Assembly: GCF_008704855.1 (NCBI RefSeq) | Contig: NZ_CP023691.1 | Coordinates: 7,316,001 to 7,380,000 of the forward strand | DNA from: Streptomyces platensis | GTDB taxonomy: Bacteria > Actinomycetota > Actinomycetes > Streptomycetales > Streptomycetaceae | Direction: 5' to 3' | DNA: 64,000 nt | Shown: positions 42,655 to 51,540 of the stretch, piece by piece | How positions within the stretch are numbered: the first letter of the stretch is position 1 | Layout: the number at the start of each line of letters is the position of its first letter | Position numbers and translations under genes: made by a program | Notes under the pieces: generated by a model | The model's database searches: none | The model's input: only the letters and a program-made list of their open reading frames with translations | What the model was told of the DNA's origin: nothing

Positions 42655-43137
42655 TCAGGCTCCCGTGGTGGAGCCGGGCCTGATGATCATCAGGATGGTG
42701 ACGGCCGCCCACAGCAGGTTGAAGAGGCCGGTCAGCATCGTCAGCCGGCGGGCGGTCCGTTCATCGGCCACCGGGGCCCGGGAACCGTCCGCCGCGGCCT
42801 CGACCACGCCGACCGCGGCCTCCTGGCCGGGCAGCAACAGCAGCGCCAGAATCGCGGCGGCGCCCGCGGTGAGGGCGATCGACGTGATCAGCCAGCCGCT
42901 CCCCAGCACACCGAGACTGCCGGCGGTGGCGAACCCCAGGACGGGTACGGCGAGGCCGACGGCGGCGTAGACGCGGCAGATGCGGTGCAGGGTGCGCAGA
43001 GACGCGCGGGCGGCGGGGTCCGGCGGATCGGCCTGGGCGCGGCGCAGCGCCCTGGGGAACATCCCGGCGGCGACGGTGACCGGTCCCACGGCCAGGATGG
43101 CGGCCAGGACATGCAGGGCGAGAAAGAGCTTGGTCAC
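42655..43137 (-). CDS. DUF2269-like integral membrane protein
   Basis: A 160-residue protein with four predicted membrane helices (LFLALHVLAAILAVGPVTVA at the N-terminus, AAVGLAVPVLGFATA, LITSIALTAGAAAILALLLL, LFNLLWAAVTILMII). The L-H-V-L-A-A-I-L-A-V-G opening suits DUF2269. GTG 43137 is the start. Function unknown. Confidence 0.72.
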   Translation of the reverse strand: MTKLFLALHVLAAILAVGPVTVAAGMFPRALRRAQADPPDPAARASLRTLHRICRVYAAVGLAVPVLGFATAGSLGVLGSGWLITSIALTAGAAAILALLLLPGQEAAVGVVEAAADGSRAPVADERTARRLTMLTGLFNLLWAAVTILMIIRPGSTTGA

Positions 43138-43186
43138 GGAGGTGGGGCCTCAAGGTTGAATGCGGTGGCGGGTGCGGGGGAGTGGT

Positions 43187-43870
43187 TCACGGAGCCGACG
43201 GTGCCGGTCCCCGGTCGCGCCAGACGACGCCCCGCCGCTCGTAGGCGAACAACTCCTCGACGGCATGGGCGATCTTCGGCCCCACCTCCCGCTCCAGCAG
43301 ATAGAGCCCCAGGTCCAGGCCGGAGGTGACACCGCCCCCGGTGACCAGGTCGCCGTCGTCGACCACCCGGGCCGGCACCACCTGCGCACCGGTCTCCGCC
43401 AGCGTCTCCAGCGCCAGGTGGTGGGTCGTGGCACGGCGTCCCTTCAGAAGGCCGGCGAGGCCGAGGAGGAGCGAGCCGCCGCACACCGTGGCGACCGTCA
43501 GCCCGGGGCGGTCCATGGCCGCCTTCAGCAGGGACGGCAGACCGGTCTGCACGGCGCGGCCCAGCAATACGGAGAGGAACTCGTCCGGCGTCCGGGCACC
43601 GGCGTCCTCATCGGGCGTCTCACCGGGTGTGCCGACGCGGCCGGCCGCACCGGGCACCACGACGAGGCCGGCCCGTTCCGGGTCGAGGGCGGCCGTGGCC
43701 CACAGCGTCACGCCGCCGGTGCCGCCGACCACTTCGCGCCGCCCCTCGGCGGACACCAGCTCCACGTCCACCGCCCCGTCCGAGGCGGCACCTCCGGCGT
43801 ACAGCACCTCGTAAGGCGCGATGACATCGAGCAGATCGAAGCCGTCGAACAGGACGATCTGAGCATGCAT
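43187..43870 (-). CDS. DJ-1/PfpI family protein
   Basis: A 227-residue protein. It has M-H-A-Q-I-V-L-F-D-G-F-D-L-L-D, L-V-V-V-P-G-A-A-G, the elbow V-A-T-V-C-G-G-S-L-L-L with the predicted nucleophile Cys, and the typical L-K-G-R-R-A-T-T-H-H. ATG 43870 has AAGGA 7 nt upstream. It is divergent from a GlxA-type regulator and forms the second PfpI/GlxA pair of the window. Confidence 0.85.
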   Translation of the reverse strand: MHAQIVLFDGFDLLDVIAPYEVLYAGGAASDGAVDVELVSAEGRREVVGGTGGVTLWATAALDPERAGLVVVPGAAGRVGTPGETPDEDAGARTPDEFLSVLLGRAVQTGLPSLLKAAMDRPGLTVATVCGGSLLLGLAGLLKGRRATTHHLALETLAETGAQVVPARVVDDGDLVTGGGVTSGLDLGLYLLEREVGPKIAHAVEELFAYERRGVVWRDRGPAPSAP

Positions 43871-43950
43871 GGGCAGTCCTTCGGGGGGTTCGGCCCGGCC
43901 CCGTGCCGGGTTCACCAGCGAAGCTAGCCCGCCGTGCCCTCCTGCCCCAG

Positions 43951-43985
43951 TGGCACTATCGACAACTCCCAACGGAATATTGCCA
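43951..43985. promoter_or_regulatory. Candidate operator between PfpI and GlxA genes
   Basis: TGGCACTAT (43951-43959) and ATATTGCCA (43977-43985) form a 9-bp inverted repeat with one mismatch and a 17-bp spacer, in an AT-richer segment about 80 bp from the PfpI start and 100 bp from the regulator start. Confidence 0.45.
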
Positions 43986-44088
43986 AATACTTCCCGGGCG
44001 GCTGACCAGGGGAAATCAGCTGGAGTCCGTCTGGGATGGCCACCTCTTGCCCTCTGGCGGGATTCCGAGGGCCGGGTAATTTACGGCC

Positions 44089-45027
44089 ATGCACACCGTC
44101 GCCGTCCTCGCTCTCGACAAGGTGATCCCGTTCGATCTGTCCACGCCGATCGAGGCCTTCACCCGCACCCGCCTTCCGGACGGCCGCGCCGGCTACCAGG
44201 TCCGCGTCTGCGCCGAGCGGCCAGAGGTCGACGCCGGCTCGTTCCTGCTGCGGGCGCCATGGGGACTGGACGGGCTGGCGGACGCGGACACCGTCATCGT
44301 CCCCGGGACCGCCGACCCGGCCGCGCCCCTCCCGCCCGCCGTCCACGAGGCACTGACCGCGGCCGCCGCCAACGGCACCCGCATCGCCTCCATCTGCACG
44401 GGTACTTTCGCGCTGGCCGCCGCCGGCCTGCTCGACGGGCTGCGCGCCACCACCCACTGGATCGCGGCCGGTGAGCTGGCCGCCGCCCACCCGGCCATCG
44501 ATGTCGACCCGGACGTCCTCTACGTCGACAACGGCCAGCTCCTCACCTCCGCCGGAGCCGCCGCCGGGCTGGACCTGTGTCTGCACCTGATCCGCCGCGA
44601 CTACGGCTCCGCGGTCGCCGCCGACGCCGCCCGGCTGTCCGTCATGCCGCTCGAACGGGAGGGCGGCCAGGCGCAGTTCATCGTCCAGCCCTACCCGTCC
44701 ACCCCCCGTGGCTCCGCCCTTGAACCGCTGCTCGCCTGGCTTCAGGACAACGTGGGCCGCGATCTCGCGCTGGCCGATATCGCCGCCCGGGCCGGTATGA
44801 GCACCCGCACCCTGATACGGCGCTTCCGCGAACAGACCGGTACCACTCCGCTCCAGTGGCTGCACCGCGCCCGGGTGCGCCAGGCCCAGCATCTGCTGGA
44901 AACCACCACGCACTCCGTCGAACGCATCGGCGCGCAAGTCGGTTTCGGTTCACCGACGGCCTTCCGCGACCGCTTCAAACGCACCACCGGCGTCAGCCCC
45001 CAGACCTACCGGCGCACCTTCCGCTGA
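44089..45027 (+). CDS. GlxA family transcriptional regulator
   Basis: A 312-residue protein. The DJ-1/PfpI-like domain has S-I-C-T-G-T-F-A-L-A-A-A-G-L-L and A-T-T-H-W; the AraC-type HTH has L-A-L-A-D-I-A-A-R-A-G-M-S-T-R-T-L-I-R-R-F and V-E-R-I-G-A-Q-V-G-F-G-S-P-T-A-F-R-D-R-F. It likely controls the divergent PfpI gene and itself through the inverted repeat at 43951-43985. The start is ATG 44089. Confidence 0.92.
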   Translation: MHTVAVLALDKVIPFDLSTPIEAFTRTRLPDGRAGYQVRVCAERPEVDAGSFLLRAPWGLDGLADADTVIVPGTADPAAPLPPAVHEALTAAAANGTRIASICTGTFALAAAGLLDGLRATTHWIAAGELAAAHPAIDVDPDVLYVDNGQLLTSAGAAAGLDLCLHLIRRDYGSAVAADAARLSVMPLEREGGQAQFIVQPYPSTPRGSALEPLLAWLQDNVGRDLALADIAARAGMSTRTLIRRFREQTGTTPLQWLHRARVRQAQHLLETTTHSVERIGAQVGFGSPTAFRDRFKRTTGVSPQTYRRTFR

Positions 45028-45330
45028 GCGCCCGGCAGCGACCGGCGCCGGGCGGCCGCCGGTGCCTGACGCAGCGTGTCCGGACCGATGCTCCCCGGCG
45101 CGCGTCGGGTTCGCGAGCGCCGTTGACGAGCCACCGGAAGGAACCCCCTCGGATGGCTCAACTCTCCCTGAGGGAACGGAGGTTCGGATCGGGTCGCACT
45201 GATGTCCGGGCGGCGCCCACTCAGGGAGGTGGCGAGGGGTAGCGAAACCCCGAAGTGGCTCCGGACCCCACCCCGGCAACAACTAGCGTGCGTGCTCCGC
45301 GAACTGCCACGGCCGATCCGGAGGGCGCCG
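45028..45330. other. Intergenic region upstream of the conservon
   Basis: About 300 bp. No credible ORF is present. TTGACG at 45123-45128 is a possible -35 but no matching -10 at 17-18 bp is evident. GGAGG at 45320-45324 is the ribosome site of cvnA. Confidence 0.4.
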
Positions 45331-47448
45331 ATGCCTACCGCATTCCCCCAGGGGACCCAGCTGTCCCAGGAGGCTCAAAGATCCCCCGGGTCCCAGGGTT
45401 CCCCGGGGGCCGCCCCCGTACCCGCCGCCCGGCGGCGGGAGCGTGAGGGCGGACGACACGGCCGTGCCGCCTTCCCCGAGTCGGCCGCCGACTCGGCGAT
45501 ACGGTCCCGTCTGGTCAGGCTCGCAGCCGTCCCCTGTCTGCTGGTCGCCGTCCTCTGCACGGCCGTCGCCGCCTTCGTGGTGCAGGCCGGGGGTGCCCGG
45601 ATCACCGGCCGCGAGTGGGTGGTGCTGTGCGGCGGACTCGCCCTGGTCTGCGTCATCGTGCTGACCGCGGGCTCCGCCGCCAGCTCCGAGGCCCGGGCCA
45701 CCGTCGCCCGCTACGCCCGGCTGCGCCAGGTCTGCGCCCGCAGCCAGTCCGATCTGTACGACCTCCTGGACCGCGTACGGCAGGGTGAGTGGATCCAGCG
45801 CCGCGAGCCCGAACCGGGGCCGGTGCCCACCGGCGACACCCTCGACCTGCTCGCCCATGAGGTGGCCGGCGCGGGCCGGGCCGCCGAGTCCGCCGTCATC
45901 GACGCGGTCGCCATCGCCCGCAGCAACGCCAGCGGCAGCGAACAGAAGGTCGAGGTCTTCGTGAACCTCGCCCGCCGGCTGCAATCCCTGGTGCACCGCG
46001 AGATCGAGCTGCTGGACGAGCTGGAGAACCAGGTCGAGGACCCCGACCTGCTCAAGGGCCTGTTCCACGTCGACCACCTGGCCACCCGCATCCGCCGGCA
46101 CGCCGAGAACCTCGCCGTCCTCGGCGGCGCCATCTCGCGCCGCCAGTGGAGCCGTCCGGTGTCCCTGACCGAGGTGCTGCGCTCCTCGATCGCCGAGGTC
46201 GAGCAGTACCCGAGGATCAAGCTGGTGCCGCCGATCGAGGGCACCCTGCGCGGCCATGCCGTCGCCGACGTGATCCACCTGCTCGCCGAACTCGTCGAGA
46301 ACGCCACGATCTACTCCGCCCCGCAGACCCCGGTCCTGCTGCGCGCCCAACTCGTCACCGCCGGACTCGCGGTCGAGGTCGAGGACCGCGGCCTGGGGAT
46401 GTCCGCGGAAGAGCAGTCGCGGATGAACGGGCTGCTGGCCGACCCCGAACACATCGATGTCGCCGAGCTGTTGAGCGATGGCCGGATCGGGCTCTTCGTG
46501 GTCTCCTCGCTCGCCCGGCGGCACGGCATCGTGGTCCGGCTCCAGAGCAATATCTACGGCGGTGTGCAGGCCGTGCTGATCGTGCCCCAGGGGCTGCTCG
46601 GCGCGGACTCGGTCAAGGGCGACGCGAACGCGGCGGCGGCACCGACCCCCACCGGATCGCCGGACACCGGCCCGGCCCCCGCGCACGACGTACTTGACGA
46701 GGGGACGTACGAGAGCGGATTCCCCCTCGACGACCACAGCGGATTCCCCGGGGACCACAGCGGATACCCCGGCGACCACGCCGTCGCCGCCGACGCCGGG
46801 CAGGAGCGGCACGACCGCCATGACCCCGGTCCCGCGGCCTCACGCACGCTCGCCATTCCCGCCCCCGCGCCCGCTCCCGACCACGCGCTCGACATGGCAC
46901 CGCGCGGCTACGACGGCCGCCCGGACCCGGACCCGGCCCCCGCGGACGCCGATCCCGACTTCGGTGCCACCCGGCGCCGGCTGGTCCGCGCGTCCGGCGC
47001 CCACACTCCCGAAGTCCGCCTGCCTGACGCGCACCTGCCCGACGCGCACCCCCACGAGACCCCCGATCCCGCGCCCGCCGACCGTTCCGGCCCAGTCGTG
47101 CTGCCGCCCGCCCCGCCCGCCGTGGACAACGCCGCCCGCCCGCGGCTGCCCCGGCGGCACAAGCAGACGCATCTCGTTCCCGAGCTGCGCGGCGATCCGA
47201 TCCTGCCGTCCACGACACCCCGTACGGGCCCGGAACCCGAGCACGACCCCGGCCTGATGGCCGCCTTCCGACGCGGTTTCAGCCTCGGCGACGACAGCTA
47301 CGCCGAGGACACCGCAGGCGGCCACGGCATCCTCCCGGCCCAGGGCGGCGACCCCAGCAGCCCGGCCGGCAACGACCTGCTCTACGACCGTGACCACGAC
47401 GCCCCGATGGCCCGCCCCCGAGGAGACGACCGTAACCATGGTGAGTGA
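45331..47448 (+). CDS. cvnA: Conservon sensor-kinase-like ATPase CvnA
   Basis: A 705-residue membrane protein. Two hydrophobic helices (LAAVPCLLVAVLCTAVAAFV and EWVVLCGGLALVCVIVLTA) lie within the first ~130 residues. A coiled-coil-like segment follows, then a GHKL ATPase domain (L-A-E-L-V-E-N-A-T-I-Y-S N box; V-E-D-R-G-L-G-M-S G1; G-L-F-V-V-S-S-L-A). The C-terminal ~250 residues are Asp/Pro/His-rich and probably unstructured. No phospho-accepting His is obvious. ATG 45331 has GGAGG 6 nt upstream. CvnA proteins recruit the roadblock, DUF742 and GTPase partners encoded next. Confidence 0.9.
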   Translation: MPTAFPQGTQLSQEAQRSPGSQGSPGAAPVPAARRREREGGRHGRAAFPESAADSAIRSRLVRLAAVPCLLVAVLCTAVAAFVVQAGGARITGREWVVLCGGLALVCVIVLTAGSAASSEARATVARYARLRQVCARSQSDLYDLLDRVRQGEWIQRREPEPGPVPTGDTLDLLAHEVAGAGRAAESAVIDAVAIARSNASGSEQKVEVFVNLARRLQSLVHREIELLDELENQVEDPDLLKGLFHVDHLATRIRRHAENLAVLGGAISRRQWSRPVSLTEVLRSSIAEVEQYPRIKLVPPIEGTLRGHAVADVIHLLAELVENATIYSAPQTPVLLRAQLVTAGLAVEVEDRGLGMSAEEQSRMNGLLADPEHIDVAELLSDGRIGLFVVSSLARRHGIVVRLQSNIYGGVQAVLIVPQGLLGADSVKGDANAAAAPTPTGSPDTGPAPAHDVLDEGTYESGFPLDDHSGFPGDHSGYPGDHAVAADAGQERHDRHDPGPAASRTLAIPAPAPAPDHALDMAPRGYDGRPDPDPAPADADPDFGATRRRLVRASGAHTPEVRLPDAHLPDAHPHETPDPAPADRSGPVVLPPAPPAVDNAARPRLPRRHKQTHLVPELRGDPILPSTTPRTGPEPEHDPGLMAAFRRGFSLGDDSYAEDTAGGHGILPAQGGDPSSPAGNDLLYDRDHDAPMARPRGDDRNHGE

Positions 47449-47887
47449 TGTGCGTGCGCAGGCGCATTTGCAGCCGCAGGGAGGCCAGCACACCGACCTG
47501 TCCTGGCTGCTGACCGGGCTCGTACAGCGGGTGCCGCACGCCCGGAGCGCGCTACTGTTGTCGTCGGACGGCCTGGTCAAGGCCGCCCATGGGTTCGACC
47601 CGGACAGCGCCGACCACATGGCCGCCCTGTCCTCCGGCCTCTACTCCCTCGCCCGCAGCGCCGGTGTGCGCTTCGGGGAGGGCGACGACGTCCTCCAGGT
47701 CGTCGTCGAGCTGGAGTCCACCTTCCTGTTCGTCTCCACCGCCGGATCGGGCGCCTGTCTGGCCGTGCTCGCCGGCCGGGAGGCCGATGTGGCGGTGCTG
47801 GGCTACGAAATGTCGATGCTGGTCAAGAGCGTCCGGCCGTATCTGTCCACCCCCGCACGCCAGCAGGCGCCCGCGGGCGGTCGTTGA
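47438..47887 (+). CDS. cvnB: Roadblock/LC7 domain protein CvnB
   Basis: A 149-residue protein. The roadblock fold is seen in L-S-W-L-L-T-G-L-V-Q-R-V-P-H-A-R-S-A-L-L-L-S-S-D-G-L and V-A-V-L-G-Y-E-M-S-M-L-V-K. It probably acts as a GTPase-activating or scaffold partner of CvnD. ATG 47438 overlaps the cvnA end. Confidence 0.92.
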   Translation: MVSDVRAQAHLQPQGGQHTDLSWLLTGLVQRVPHARSALLLSSDGLVKAAHGFDPDSADHMAALSSGLYSLARSAGVRFGEGDDVLQVVVELESTFLFVSTAGSGACLAVLAGREADVAVLGYEMSMLVKSVRPYLSTPARQQAPAGGR

Positions 47888-47889
47888 CC

Positions 47890-48288
47890 ATGACCGTGCG
47901 TCGCCTACGGCGGCAGGGCGGGGAGCCGTGGTACGACGACGCGGCCGGCCGGCTGGTCCGTCCGTACACCATCAGTAACGGCCGGACCCGTCCGACGGCG
48001 CACTTGGACCTGCTGACCATGGTGATGGCCACCGGCCGGCCGCCCGTCTCCTGCCAGGGCCCCGACTACGCCCAGGTGCTGGGGCTGTGCGGCGGGCCGG
48101 TCTCGGTCGCCGAGATCGCCGCCCACATACGGCTGCCCGCCGTGGTCACCAAAGTGCTCCTCGCCGACCTCGTCGACTGCGGGGCGATCACCGCGCGGGC
48201 CCCCGCAGCCGTTTCGGCAGGGCCCGCGTCCCGTACCGACCGAGCCCTGCTGGAGGCGGTGCTGAATGGACTTCGCAAACGACTGTGA
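47890..48288 (+). CDS. cvnC: DUF742 protein CvnC
   Basis: A 132-residue protein. It has W-Y-D-D-A-A-G-R-L-V-R-P-Y, R-P-T-A-H-L-D-L-L-T-M-V, P-V-S-V-A-E-I-A-A-H-I-R-L-P (a winged-helix-like core) and L-L-A-D-L-V-D-C-G. DUF742 is the third conservon component. ATG 47890 follows the cvnB stop by 2 nt; a TTG at 47884 is also in frame. Confidence 0.92.
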   Translation: MTVRRLRRQGGEPWYDDAAGRLVRPYTISNGRTRPTAHLDLLTMVMATGRPPVSCQGPDYAQVLGLCGGPVSVAEIAAHIRLPAVVTKVLLADLVDCGAITARAPAAVSAGPASRTDRALLEAVLNGLRKRL

Positions 48289-48886
48289 GCCCCGAACCCA
48301 GGGGGATTCCGCGGCCGACCTCTTCCCCACCGCGCTCAAGATCCTGGTCGCGGGTGGCTTCGGGGTCGGCAAGACCACCTTCGTCAGGGCGGTGAGCGAG
48401 ATCGAGCCGCTCAGCACGGAGGAACTCCTCACCCAGATCAGCGTGGGGACGGACGATCTGGCCGGCGTCGAGGAGAAGAGCACCACCACCGTCGCCATGG
48501 ACTTCGGCCGGATCACCCTCGATGCGGCGCACGTCCTCTACCTCTTCGGGACGCCGGGGCAGCAGCGCTTCTGGTTCATGTGGGACGAGTTGTCCAACGG
48601 CGCGCTCGGCGCGGTCATCCTCGCCGACACCCGGCGCCTGGACCAGTGCTTCGCCGCCGTCGACTTCTTCGAGCGGCGCGGCATCCAGTTCATCGTCGCC
48701 GTCAACGAGTTCGAGGGCTCCTACCGCTACGACCCGGACGAGGTCCGCAGCGCCATAGATGTCTCCCCGGACATTCCCATCGTGCTCTGCGACGCCCGCC
48801 GGGGCGGCTCGGCCACCCAAGTCCTGGTTTCGCTCGTCCAGCATCTGCTCACCCCCGCCCTCGCCGCGACCCCGGAGCTGCCATGA
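48266..48886 (+). CDS. cvnD: Conservon small GTPase CvnD
   Basis: A 206-residue Ras-like ATP/GTP-binding protein. The P loop is A-G-G-F-G-V-G-K-T-T, switch region I is T-T-V-A-M-D-F-G, switch II is F-G-T-P-G-Q-Q-R and the base-recognition segment is A-V-N-E-F-E (N-x-F-E in place of NKxD). The start overlaps the end of cvnC by 23 nt, and the next gene starts inside its stop (ATGA). Confidence 0.93.
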   Translation: MDFANDCEPRTQGDSAADLFPTALKILVAGGFGVGKTTFVRAVSEIEPLSTEELLTQISVGTDDLAGVEEKSTTTVAMDFGRITLDAAHVLYLFGTPGQQRFWFMWDELSNGALGAVILADTRRLDQCFAAVDFFERRGIQFIVAVNEFEGSYRYDPDEVRSAIDVSPDIPIVLCDARRGGSATQVLVSLVQHLLTPALAATPELP

Positions 48887-49488
48887 ACCACCCCGCCTCC
48901 CGCGTCCCGTACATCTCCTACGACCCGACGCGCCATCTGCTGCTCACCCCGCAGGACGACGAGGCGCCGGCGCGCGTCGCCCGGCTGCGGGCCCTGGGGA
49001 TCGGCGAGTCCCCGCTGCCCGCGTTCGACGAGTTCGCGCGCAAGCTCGCCCGGACCACCCGGGCGCCCTACTCGATGGTCAACTTCATCGACGAGCGGCG
49101 GCAGTACTTCGCCGGTCTCTACACGCCCTCCCAGGACCAGGCCGTCGAGCTGGGACCGGCGCCCGCCAGTGCCCAGCCGGGCCGGGTGATGGACCGGGAC
49201 CACGGCTACTGCCCGCATGTCATCGTCCGCCGCAAGGCCCTGGTGCTGGAGGACGTCTGCGACTATCCGCGGTTCGCCGGCAACCCCGTCGTCGATGAGA
49301 TCGGCATCCGCTCCTACCTCGGTGCGCCGCTGATCGACCGTACGGGGACGGCGCTGGGCACCGTCTGTGTCGTGGACCTCGAACCGCGGCCCTGGGGGCG
49401 GGAGGGGCTGGAGACCATCAAGTCGATGGCCGCCGAACTCGTCGAGCAGATCCACCGGATGGAGAAGCAACAGAGCGGCGCGCTCTGA
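48883..49488 (+). CDS. GAF domain protein of the conservon
   Basis: A 201-residue single GAF domain. It has A-R-T-T-R-A-P-Y-S-M-V-N-F-I-D-E-R-R-Q-Y-F-A-G, D-H-G-Y-C-P-H-V, L-E-D-V-C-D-Y-P-R-F and S-Y-L-G-A-P-L-I-D-R-T-G-T-A-L-G-T-V. It may sense a ligand or redox state for the conservon. ATG 48883 overlaps cvnD. No P450 gene follows directly, although one is nearby at 57681. Confidence 0.88.
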   Translation: MNHPASRVPYISYDPTRHLLLTPQDDEAPARVARLRALGIGESPLPAFDEFARKLARTTRAPYSMVNFIDERRQYFAGLYTPSQDQAVELGPAPASAQPGRVMDRDHGYCPHVIVRRKALVLEDVCDYPRFAGNPVVDEIGIRSYLGAPLIDRTGTALGTVCVVDLEPRPWGREGLETIKSMAAELVEQIHRMEKQQSGAL

Positions 49489-49563
49489 CGCGGCCCCGAC
49501 TCCCGGCCCCGGTGTCCGGCGGACGGCCTTTGTGCCGGACGGCGGGCCCGGGGCCGCGGCATG

Positions 49564-49599
49564 GGCCCTGACCCGGCCGCCGCGGGTCGGGTCAGGGCC
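49564..49599. terminator. Bidirectional terminator
   Basis: GGCCCTGACCCG (49564-49575) and CGGGTCAGGGCC (49588-49599) are perfect 12-bp arms with a 12-nt loop, in the 117-bp gap between the convergent GAF and acyl-CoA dehydrogenase genes. Confidence 0.75.
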
Positions 49600-49605
49600 G
49601 GCCGC

Positions 49606-50940
49606 TCACCTCGGCCGGGCGAACCAGGCGGGCCGGCACGTCGGTCCGGTGCGCTGGCCCGGCACCGTGGGCGTGGGGTCCTCGGGCCGTACCGTGACGG
49701 GCGGGTCCGCGGGGGCCTCGTCGGCGGCCTCGTCCTCGTCGGGCCATTCCGAAGGCTCCAGCCGCAGCAGATCCGCGAGCCGGCTGGACCAGTCGCCCTG
49801 CGCCCGGCCCAGGGCGAGTTCGCCCAGGCGCAGCAGCTGGATGTCAGAGGTGCCGGCCGGCGCGAAGATGTGGTGGGCGTCGCGCAAGAAACGTTCCACC
49901 GGCCGGTCGGTGAACAGCCCGCACGCGGCGTGGATGTCCATCGCGTCACGCGCCGACTCCAGCGCCGATTCCACATTGACCAGCTTGGCGTTCATCAGCT
50001 CCGCGTCGCACGGCAGGCCCTGGTCCAGCAGATGCACCGCGTGGTACGCGGACAGCCGGCCCAGCAGCAGCCGTGACTGGATGCGCCCGAGCTTCAGCTT
50101 GATGTTGCCCAGGTCGGCCAGCGGTTTGCCGTAGCGCTGCCGCTCGGTGCAGAACTTCGTCGTCTCGTCCAGCACCGCCTGGTGGATGCCCAGTGACACG
50201 GCGGTCAGATTGGGGCGTCCGTAGAGCACGCTGGAGGAGTAGGCGACCGCCAGTCCGTCGCCCTCCCGGCCCAGCAGATTCGCCGCCGGGACCCGGCAGT
50301 TGTCGAAGAACAGCTCACCGAAGCTGAAGCCGTGCAGGCCCATCGCGGGCTGCTGCGGCCCGACCCGGAAGCCGGGGGTGTCGGACTCCACGAGGAACGC
50401 CGAGAGGCCCTTGGAGCCCTCACCCGTGCGGACCACGACGCCGTGCAGATCGCCGACATGGCTGTTGCCGACGTAGATCTTCCGGCCGTTGAGGACATAG
50501 TCGTCGCCGTCGCGGACCGCGGTGGAGGACATACCCAGCACATGGCCGCCGGACTGCGGTTCGGTGACCGCGATGGTCGGCAGGCAGTCGCCGGAGGCTA
50601 TGGCCGGCAGCCAGGTCTTCTTCTGCTCCTCGCTGCCGAAGTGGACGATCTTCGCGACGCCCAGCTGGGACGCCTGCACCATGGCGCCCATCGCGGCACT
50701 CACCCGCGAGAGCTCCTCGATGATCAGAGTCTTGGCGACATGCCCGGCGCCCATCCCTCCGTAGGCGCGGTGCACGGTTGCGCCTATCCACCCCTGACGG
50801 GCGATCAGACGAGACAGCTCATGGCAGACGGAACGGCTCGCCTCCATCTCGGCAATCCGGGGGCGGACCTCGCTCTCGGCGAAGTCCCGCACCCGGTGCC
50901 GGAGCGCCTCATGTCTCTGGTCCGTGAAATAGCGATGCAA
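49606..50940 (-). CDS. Acyl-CoA dehydrogenase family protein, TTG start
   Basis: A 444-residue FAD enzyme. It has I-A-V-T-E-P-Q-S-G-G-H as flavin-binding signature, Q-R-Y-G-K-P-L-A-D-L and D-I-H-A-A-C-G-L-F-T-D near the C-terminus. The position normally holding the catalytic Glu in many members (Y-E-G-T) reads A-P-A-G-T-S-D, as in polyketide/fatty-acid-tailoring members. AAGGAGG lies 7 nt before TTG 50940, which fixes the start. The C-terminal ~50 residues are an Asp/Glu/Pro-rich tail absent from typical members. The substrate is unknown. Confidence 0.88.
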   Translation of the reverse strand: MHRYFTDQRHEALRHRVRDFAESEVRPRIAEMEASRSVCHELSRLIARQGWIGATVHRAYGGMGAGHVAKTLIIEELSRVSAAMGAMVQASQLGVAKIVHFGSEEQKKTWLPAIASGDCLPTIAVTEPQSGGHVLGMSSTAVRDGDDYVLNGRKIYVGNSHVGDLHGVVVRTGEGSKGLSAFLVESDTPGFRVGPQQPAMGLHGFSFGELFFDNCRVPAANLLGREGDGLAVAYSSSVLYGRPNLTAVSLGIHQAVLDETTKFCTERQRYGKPLADLGNIKLKLGRIQSRLLLGRLSAYHAVHLLDQGLPCDAELMNAKLVNVESALESARDAMDIHAACGLFTDRPVERFLRDAHHIFAPAGTSDIQLLRLGELALGRAQGDWSSRLADLLRLEPSEWPDEDEAADEAPADPPVTVRPEDPTPTVPGQRTGPTCRPAWFARPR

Positions 50941-51540
50941 GACGAGTCCCTCCTTCGCGATCTTCCCCGCGCTGGTCGCACCCCGCCTTGGGACGGCACC
51001 GGCGGTGCCGTCTCCAGCGAACGTTCCGGAAAGTGATCTTTCGCTTACCCCGTGCAATACCCGTTGGCATACCTACTGCGGGGCGCATGAAACATCAACT
51101 GGGTGTGTTCGGACGCGGAGTTGAAGCGCGAAGTACACGCGCACCACCCCCCGCGCCGCAACGACCGTGGCGCCGTCCCGAGGCCCCCGGCACCGCGCCA
51201 CCCCACGCCTCCCGGGCGCTGCGGCGGGGGCGACTGGGAAGGAAGCGCCGGCGGACCTGCCGGGCCGACAGGGTCGACCGACTGCGGCCAACCGGGCAGC
51301 CGGTGGAACTCATCGACCCGCCCGAGCCCGGCGCTGCGCACGCGGCAGGAATCGCGGCGCGGGAGGCCCGCCTTCAGCCGGAGGGCGTACCCCTGACCGT
51401 TAGTACGCGCGAACGCGGAAGGCTCGCCGAAGCTGCCTTGTTCTCCGCCACGCGCGCCCCATGGCGCACTGCCGCCCGGCGCGGAAGAGTGGGCGGCGAC
51501 GACTCGTCAGCCACCGCCCCGGCAGTCAGGAGACGACGCC
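50941..51540. other. Intergenic region, nothing recognised
   Basis: 600 bp between divergent genes. It holds a hairpin GACGGCACC/GGTGCCGTC near 50992-51012 close to the dehydrogenase start and an AT-richer segment around 51030-51110, probably promoter DNA. A frame open from 50988 to 51680 is Arg/Pro-rich, lacks a ribosome site and runs into the hydrolase gene, so it is not counted as a gene. Confidence 0.45.

Noticed and set aside
45331..49488. Conservon considered as a classical two-component system.
   Set aside because: No response regulator and no evident phospho-accepting His; the gene order is that of cvnABCD.
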